NCBI GenBank assembly: GCA_027600665.1
Contig: JADGJL010000733.1
Location: 1 to 14,705, forward strand
Reading direction: 5' to 3'
From: Irineochytrium annulatum
Taxonomy: Eukaryota; Chytridiomycota; Chytridiomycetes; Chytridiales; Chytridiaceae
DNA: 14,705 nucleotides
In this document: positions 9,142-14,705 of the stretch, piece by piece
Layout: each line of letters starts with the position of its first letter
How positions within the stretch are numbered: the stretch's first letter is position 1
Position numbers and translations under genes: made by a program
Notes under the pieces: generated by a model
Seen by the model: the letters and a program-made list of their open reading frames with translations, nothing else
Databases searched by the model: none
What the model was told of the DNA's origin: nothing

Positions 9142-10160
9142 ATGAGGCAGCTGCTATCACGGGCGCTTTTGCGGCCTGTGCCCATGCGGCCCGTGGTTCT
9201 CCCCGCCGCGATCCCGTCTATCCTTCGAGCCTATACTACAGCCGCCAACCTCGCGAAGGTTCGCAAGCGTCGCCTCAGGTTTGCCTTCCCAGACCACCCG
9301 CTCGCCTCACCCGCCAACGCGGAGGAGGCCGTCAACAACATCCTCTACAACACCCCCGCTGTCTCCGCCAGCCCCGTGACACGCCACGTCCTGAACTGCC
9401 TCGTCTCGAATGAGCCGGGCGTGCTGTCGAGGGTCTCGGGCATCCTTGCGGGAAGGGGGTTTAACATCGACTCGCTGGTCGTGAGCAAGACGGAGGTGCC
9501 GGATCTGAGCAGGATGACGATTGTGTTGAAGGGGCAGCATTCGGTCATTGAGCAGGCGAGGAGGCAGCTGGAAGATTTGGTGCCAGTGTGGGCCGTGCTG
9601 GATTACACCCACGCCCGGATCGTCGAGAGGGAGTTGCTGCTGGTAAAGGTGTCGGCCGTGCCGCATGAGCACATTGCGGACGTTGGGGATGAGGGCGTCG
9701 AGGTTGAGGGGTATGAGAACGAGGCGAAGGTAAAATTGATAGCATTCTCCAAGCTTAGCTGCAGGGGCATAATCGTTGCTAACAGGAGAACGGAAGCAAC
9801 GCCGTGTCCGCGCTCCTGACGGCGAGCCTTCACCGGAAGGCCATTACAGACCTTGCGAAGCTGTTTGGCGGCCACATTGTCGACGTCAGCTTTGATACCG
9901 TCGTTGTCGAGCTCTGCTCAAATCCGGACAAGGTGGATTCATTGTTAAAGCTCTTGAAGCCGTTCGGCATCGTCGAAGCTACGCGATCGGGTAGGCACCA
10001 TTCTTGTGTTTGCGGTGACTTTTTTGCAAAATAACATGCAAAAACAGGAATGATGGCTATGCCGAGGAGCCCTGTGGATGGAATGTACGAGGAGGCAAAC
10101 TTGGATGAGGGGCAGGAGGCCGATGGGGCTGTGGATGTCTCTCAGCTGCCTCCAGGATGA
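9142..10160 (+). CDS. ILV6: Acetolactate synthase small (regulatory) subunit, mitochondrial
   Basis: Ilv6 activates the catalytic subunit Ilv2 and confers valine feedback inhibition in branched-chain amino acid synthesis in mitochondria. Exons 9142-9729, 9786-9990 and 10048-10160 join in frame to 301 residues, close to yeast Ilv6 (about 309). The first intron ends in a textbook GCTAACAG. The N-terminus (MRQLLSRALLRPVPMRP) is Arg/Leu-rich without acidic residues, as in a mitochondrial targeting peptide, and YTTAA near residue 31 is a plausible cleavage region. The ACT domain starts near residue 82 and shows HVLNCLVSNEPGVLSRV, GRGFNIDSLVV and LSRMTIVLKG. The C-terminal regulatory domain has HRKAITDLAKLFGG and IVDVS, then a join reading EATRSGMMAMPRSP, typical of this family. 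The second ACT-like part is followed by a short acidic tail. The next gene, SVF1, is convergent with 146 bases between stops. I am very confident of identity. Confidence 0.96.
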
Positions 10161-10189
10161 AGGGGTTGTCATTCCCAAACAAATGGCGA

Positions 10190-10195
10190 AATAAA
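10190..10195 (+). terminator. Candidate poly(A) signal of ILV6
   Basis: AATAAA lies 30 bases after the ILV6 stop codon, at a plausible distance for 3' end formation and before the convergent SVF1 stop at 10307. Fungal signals are degenerate, so this is suggestive only. Confidence 0.45.
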
Positions 10196-10306
10196 TAGAA
10201 AGTAACATAGTTATTCAATCGACGCTTCAAATAGTATTGTGATAGATAGGGTCGTAGGAATATCTCGTCCAAGGCAGTGACGTAGGAGGTGAGGGGATAC
10301 TTTCTT

Positions 10307-11690
10307 CTAAGGCAATGACATGAGGAAAGTGCACTCGATCAGCATCCGGCCACTCGTCTCAAAGGTCTCCTCTCCTAACGTGACCTTAGCGACGACGTTT
10401 TCAATCCACTGGTATAAAAACGGTGCCGTGATAAAAGTCTGGATGAACTTCCTAAGGAGAAATGGGAGCTCCGAGAGCACGTCGATCTTCGCCGCCAGGT
10501 TCGTGAGCGGCAGGGAGAGCTCGACCCTAACGTCCTTGTCGGTGCCGTCAGTCGTCTTCCCGCTCAGGGTTAAGATGATCTCGGTGGGCACCTCGTAGCC
10601 GCTGAAATCGTCGTACTCCTTCTTCATGTGGACGGCTCGGTTGTTGGTTGTAACGGCCACGATCTTTCCGTTGTGAACCAGGGAGCCGATGCTAACGATG
10701 TCGAAAACGTAGCTCGCATCTTGCGGCATCTCAAACTATATCATGCACGTCAGTCACACACTTGGAAGCTACTAAGCGCCATACCTCATAAATCATCAAA
10801 GAATCTGTAGGGCCCTGGAAATTAATAAAGTTCCATTTTCCGACACACTGAGGCTTGTTCTGAATCGCGTGCAGGTAGAGACCCAGACCCTTCGCGCTGC
10901 TCTCCACGCCGTCAACCAAGATGGTGCCGGTGATGTTGGCCCTTGGCATGAACTGGGCAGTGACATAACCGCCAGCAACATCGCCCGTGAAAAGCGTCCT
11001 CCCATCATTGGCTTTGCACAGCCCGCCGACAGGCTCAAAAGTGAAGTCGAGCGTGCACTCCGGACCGTCCTCGAACTTGACGTGGTACCCCATCGTGTCC
11101 GGGAGGTACTTGACCGACAGCTTCTCACAGTCTACCGACAACTTGTCCTCCGAGACCTTAAACGACGAGCCGGAGTACGAAAGGGCCTTCGACTTCTCCG
11201 TCCCGTCGGGTTTGTAAATGCGGATGGTTACCTGTGTGAAAATAAATAGGTTAGGGACAGACGCACACCCCACAACTAACCTGCGCGGACGGGCTCCAGC
11301 TGCACAAACAGATTCACGTTTACTGCAAGTTTAGCAAGAGAAGCAAACAAATACCTGTTCATGGTGGAATACACGGCCTGCCAAAGGGTGGGAATGAATA
11401 TAGATTGAAACCAAAGCCGCGAGAATGATCACCTGAATGAACATGAACACGCCCGAGTCCAAGGTCATGTACCAGGTCTGGCCCTCCGTCGCGGAGCTGG
11501 GCTCGAGCGCCCACTTCAGATCGTCGGCCGTGACGCTGGTGGACGTCACCGGGAATGCGTAAGGCTTCTTCGTGTCGGGACCGCCAGGCTCCGGCGTCGA
11601 GTTCTTCTTGAAGATCTGCGAACCCATTTTCTTCAGCGACAGGCGCGATCCCGATTTCCTCAGGCCTCCTGGTGATGACGGTGCCGACAT
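10307..11690 (-). CDS. SVF1: Survival factor Svf1 (ceramide transport)
   Basis: Svf1 is a lipocalin-like fungal protein needed for survival under oxidative and cold stress and for ceramide movement from ER to Golgi. Five exons join in frame to 391 residues: 11690-11433, 11377-11355 (23 nt), 11299-11281 (19 nt), 11231-10785, 10735-10307. The two tiny exons are needed to restore the continuous run FIQAVYSTMNSWSPSAQVTI. Family landmarks include ADDLKW, EGQTWYMTL, DKLSVDCEKLSVKY, FMPRANITGTI, QCVGKWNFINFQGPTDSL, FSGYEVP and LPFLLRKFIQTFITAPF. The C-terminus is ECTFLMSLP. The N-terminus contains LRKSGSRLSLKKMGSQIFKK, a basic stretch that could form an amphipathic membrane-binding helix. Yeast Svf1 is known to use an N-terminal amphipathic helix for Golgi targeting. 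The protein is shorter than S. cerevisiae Svf1 (about 480). Its start is head-to-head with OTU2, only 50 bases away. I am very confident of identity. Confidence 0.95.
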
Positions 11691-11740
11691 GATCGCGAAG
11701 TGAAAGTGGACTTGCTCAAATTTTGGTCGGCAACGGTCAA
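11691..11740. promoter_or_regulatory. Very short bidirectional promoter, SVF1 / OTU2
   Basis: The start codons of SVF1 (11690, minus) and OTU2 (11741, plus) face away from each other across 50 bases. No TATA box or other familiar site is visible. Both 5' untranslated regions must be very short, or the transcripts start inside the opposite gene. Confidence 0.55.
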
Positions 11741-12998
11741 ATGAGCGAACACGCCATGCAAGAGGTCCAAGAGCGGCATCGGCGGGAGGGCAAGGAGCTA
11801 CTGGCGAAGACCACGGCGCTGCGGAAAAGCGTTGGGAAAGGCGCCGCGGATAAGAAGAAGGTGCATTCGTTGCTGCCTTCGGGTGCAGCCCACTCACACC
11901 TTCGACAACAGAAAAAGGAGATTGTCGACCAGATAGCGGCGATGGAGCAGGAGCTGAAGCTTCGGCACGAGGCGGAGCTCAAGGAATCTGCCGCAGCTCC
12001 ACCGTCCGGCAGCGGAGATGCCGCGGACGCTGGGGATGCCACATCGGTGCCTGTTGACGAACCATTGGCCGCTGAGCTAAACCCAGCGGTGTCCGAGCCA
12101 TCTGGGACGTCGAAAAAGAATCGGCAGAAGGAGCGGAAGGTCAGCCATGCATGCGCGCCGCTTCCTTATGTCCTTTAAAAGGCACGGAAGGCCGCCGAGA
12201 TGGCGCAGCAGCGAAAGCAGGCTGAGGAGGAGGCTGGAAGTACGGTCAACATGAAGGAGGTGGAGATCGAGGCTTTGCACGGGTTGATTGCGCCCATGAA
12301 GCTCCAGATAAACGAGGTTTTAAAAATTTAGTCGTTTTCTACACGTCTGACGGTCAGCTAGATTAGAGCAGACGGACACTGGTATTTTTTCTGAGCTGCC
12401 TGATCGATGATTCTGAGACCCGATAGCCTTTACAATGCAATAGCGCATCAGCTGTACGTGAGGGATGGGGTAGAGATGAGGGTAATAGCCCGTTTAATTC
12501 TCCTACCTGACGACTTTTTGCAGCCCTACTCCGAGATACGGAAGATTACCGCCGACTACATGCGCGCCCACCCTGCAGATTACCTGCCCTTCTTGGTAAC
12601 GGACAATGGGGATATGTTTTCAGAAGGTTTGTTTTTAAGGCAATGAAAATGTTTGCCTCACCGCATACAGATGACTTTGACCGATATTGTGACGCGGTCG
12701 AAAGCTCGGGTGCATGGGGTGGTCAGCTAGAGGTCTTTTTTTGAGTCCGACGATTTTGCTTAACCGTCGTAAAGATTCGAGCTCTTTCACTGGCGTTGAA
12801 GAGGTGTATTCACGTCGTTCAAATGGGTACACCGACGTTAAAAATCGGAGAGGAGTTTGGGGGTACACCGTTAACCGTCTCGTAAGAACTTTACTTTCAC
12901 ACAGCTTCCTTCAACCCAGCTCATTGCTCTTCCTTTTTAGATATCACCGGTATTACTTCGGTTTAGGGGAGCATTACAATAGTCTAGTACCTATGTAA
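11741..12998 (+). CDS. OTU2: OTU2/OTUD6-type OTU deubiquitinase
   Basis: OTUD6/Otu2 proteins are cysteine deubiquitinases linked to ribosomes and translation. Eight exons join in frame to 312 residues (yeast Otu2 about 307): 11741-12139, 12182-12316, 12362-12381, 12427-12481, 12524-12626, 12671-12732, 12775-12881, 12941-12998. The N-terminal half is coiled coil (MQEVQERHRREGKELLAK, LRQQKKEIVDQIAAMEQEL) with a basic KKNRQKERK patch. The OTU domain reads INEIRADGHCLYNAIAHQL (Asp182, Cys185), then YSEIRKITADYMRAHPADYL, DDFDRYCDAVESSGAWGGQ, RALSLALKRC and IHVVQMG. The last motif is YFGLGEHYNSL with catalytic His305. The Cys185 codon is split TG|C by an intron (12382-12426), and exon 3 is only 20 nt. 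The donor after WGGQLE (GTCTTT at 12733) is weak but gives the correct frame. The start is ATG 11741; the open frame extends upstream only to a non-ATG codon. Catalytic residues are all present, so it is probably active. Identity is strong. Confidence 0.93.
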
Positions 12999-13329
12999 CT
13001 TCATTTTACTTTTCTGTTTATCCTCTTAACATTTCTTACTATCTTGCACTTCATTTGGCCCACACGCGGCCAGTTAATACATGCATGATCACTCGATTGG
13101 TGGTTGAAAGGAGTTTGTAAAAGAGTTCGAGCTATTAATATACAGAGCGTAATTTTTGTTAACCATCCAATTACTATCAACAGCAAATACTATCACCAAT
13201 GCAATTGTGCTAGGTTATCTATAACATCGGGTGCAAATGCAAAAAATAAATAATAAAATGTGGAGACTGCGCATAACAAACCAAAATAAAAATAAAAAAT
13301 AAAAAAAATAAAAGGAAAAGAAATGGGCG
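12999..13329. other. Convergent intergenic region with A-rich tract
   Basis: These 331 bases lie between the stops of OTU2 (plus) and the CK1-like kinase (minus), so both 3' untranslated regions end here. Base composition is AT-rich. A low-complexity run of A with scattered T and G occupies about 13281-13323 and reads as a T-rich tract just past the kinase stop on its coding strand. No gene, tRNA or mobile-element feature was seen. Confidence 0.6.
13281..13323. repeat. A-rich low-complexity tract
   Basis: The tract is almost entirely A with interspersed T and a single GG, in AAATAAAAA-type units. It could be a retroposed tail or simple slippage-prone sequence beside the kinase 3' end. I found no target-site duplication around it. 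Confidence 0.6.
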
Positions 13330-14705
13330 TTACATTGACCACTGCAGGCCGGATGCGGGTTGCGGAAGGGATTCATACAGATTGAAAAAGAGGCGGGACA
13401 ACTGATCATAGTTGGGCGCTTCAGGGAACTTCATCTCTCTCGCCGTCTCCTAAATAATTGTCGACGCAAGTAGCCATCAGCAAACAACGCAAGCGTCAGA
13501 TGACAGAAGGCAACAGCCTTTACAAAATACTTACAAGGATAGTTGCAAACGCGTCCGGCAGCCCGTCCGTAACGTCGGCAATTACGCTGTCGTCCTTTGC
13601 GTTACCTATCCGGCGCCACCCGAGCTGACCGTCCCTTGCCGTGACTCCGGACCAAGGAAGCTTTCTACGCGGTGTGTTACAGGAAGCGAATGCCAACACA
13701 AAAAGAATACCCTAACGCCATCTCGACAAGCACATATCCTAGACTCTCAATGTCGTCCCGCCGAGTGTGCGCCTTCCCCTTGTGCACATTGATGCTGGCG
13801 TATCTGGCCGTTCCCGTTTTTGGAAGGTTCTTCGCTGGTTTCAGTTGTTTAATGTGACGGCCGCCCTCTGGGTTGATATAGGGTGTTGCGAGGCCGAAGT
13901 CGATGAGGAAGATAGTGGGATTTGCTGAGAGGTCGTCGCCGTAACGGCCGACGCAGAACTGGTCGGGTTTCTAGGATGCATAAAGGTCAGCTATCAACAA
14001 ATCACATGGAGAGCAAGCGGTCCGCCTTACCACGTCTCTAAATACGTAGCCGCGCTCATGTACAACCCTCAGCCGATTAATCATCTGAGACGCTGCAAAG
14101 GCAACGGTCTTCAATGGGATTTCTCTTGACTCGCCCGAACGCATCAGGTCCTTGATGCTCGGCCCGAGTCGCTCCATCACCAACGCATTGTAAACACCTT
14201 CCGTTCCAAAATGATAGATCTGAGGAAACCCGTCCACGCCAATTAGCTTCTGATATATGTCGTCTGCGAGGGGTCAGTGGTCAAGCAGTAAGCTGACGAA
14301 AAATCACTCACACTCGTGAATCAGCTGTGGCCTCTGGCTCACCACCTCACGCTTGATCGCAACATGCGCACCCGTCTCAGTGTCAACCCCAGCAAACACC
14401 TCCCCGAACGAGCCCTTCCCAAGCCGCTCCTTCGGGTCCACGGTCCACCGTCCTCCGACCATTGTTAGCTCCGGTGGGTCCTCAGGCCGACCGGCGTTCG
14501 GCGCAGAGCCGGGGCCAGGCCACTCGTCCCACACGTTCTCCCCCGACGAACTTCGTGGTGGGCTCGTGATCGCCCACCCGCCGCTGGCGGCCCCCGAGTG
14601 ATGCTTCGTCGCGGGGGGATCACCCCACGTGTTTTGGAGCACGGGGTCGCCCCAACCGCCGCCTGGATCGTTGGCCTGTGGCGCGGGCTCGCCCCAACCC
14701 CCGCT
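13330..14705 (-). CDS. Casein kinase 1-like protein kinase with WG-rich N-terminus (5' partial)
   Basis: Exons 14705(edge)-14312, 14263-14031, 13970-13711, 13664-13535 and 13449-13330 join in frame (378 residues in the window; the start lies outside). Window residues 1-45 carry GGWGEP, GGWGDP, NTWGDP and SGGW repeats. The kinase domain begins near residue 86: Gly-rich loop GKGSFG (96-101), ATP-binding Lys118 (HVAIKRE), then CK1-type [33 protein letters not shown] and [14 protein letters not shown]. The catalytic loop reads FRDVKPDQF: Asp208 is kept, but His is Phe206 and the usual metal-binding Asn is Gln213. DFG is intact (233-235). The CK1 signatures [27 protein letters not shown] and LPWSGV follow, and the domain ends [10 protein letters not shown] and [10 protein letters not shown]. 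There is no long palmitoylated tail of Yck type. It is clearly CK1-family. Activity and substrate are uncertain because of Gln213. Confidence 0.9.

Noticed and set aside
8573..9160. 195-codon minus-strand open frame between the Sds3-like gene and ILV6
   Set aside because: It overlaps the last Sds3-like exon and the ILV6 start, its start is doubtful and its sequence shows no family motif.
12407..12646. Reading 'PDSLYNAIAHQL' as an OTU protein that has lost its catalytic Cys
   Set aside because: The upstream part of that frame is intron. Splicing 12381 to 12427 restores DGHCLYNAI with the Cys.
1..14705. tRNA, rRNA or CRISPR elements
   Set aside because: No cloverleaf with matching acceptor stem and T-loop, no rRNA-like block and no regularly spaced repeats were seen in either strand.

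Overview
The window looks like nuclear DNA of a fungus. Genes are closely packed on both strands and broken by many short introns (about 40-95 bases) with GT...AG ends and CTAAC-like branch sites. Several products are fungal or fungal-type: the mitochondrial acetolactate synthase regulatory subunit Ilv6, the ceramide-transport protein Svf1, an Sds3-like Sin3/Rpd3 co-repressor subunit and an Otu2-type deubiquitinase. The GC-rich exons and intron density suggest a basidiomycete, but I cannot fix the lineage from sequence alone. There is no sign of a prokaryotic operon, virus or CRISPR array.

Layout, left to right. 13-723 (-): Myb/SANT-like DNA-binding protein, possibly running off the window. 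921-1868 (+): uncertain spliced gene or gene remnant of unknown function. 1869-3101: long stretch without a convincing gene. 3102-5113 (-): OTUD3-like OTU deubiquitinase. 5213-6603 (-): ABHD12-like membrane-anchored alpha/beta hydrolase. 6724-8640 (+): Sds3-like protein with a long Pro/Ala/Ser-rich N-terminal half. 9142-10160 (+): ILV6. 10307-11690 (-): SVF1. 11741-12998 (+): OTU2/OTUD6-type OTU deubiquitinase. 13330-14705 (-): casein kinase 1-like kinase, 5' end outside the window.

All main gene models were rebuilt by hand by joining exons in frame across GT/AG introns. The resulting proteins run continuously through the family motifs, which is the main evidence for them. The automatic open reading frames break at each intron and miss small exons, such as the 19- and 23-nt exons of SVF1 and the 20-nt exon of OTU2.

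The genes are mostly housekeeping and do not form one pathway. Themes that recur are ubiquitin removal (two different OTU proteases within about 7 kb), lipid handling (Svf1 and the ABHD12-like hydrolase) and chromatin control (the Sds3-like protein). The most unusual items are: the CK1-like kinase, which has WG/GW repeats before its catalytic domain and Gln at the normally invariant catalytic-loop Asn; a stop-free 72-nt (3n) intron in the OTUD3-like gene; a shared promoter of only 50 bases between SVF1 and OTU2; and the unexplained 0.9-3.1 kb region. I did not find a clear new multi-gene system.
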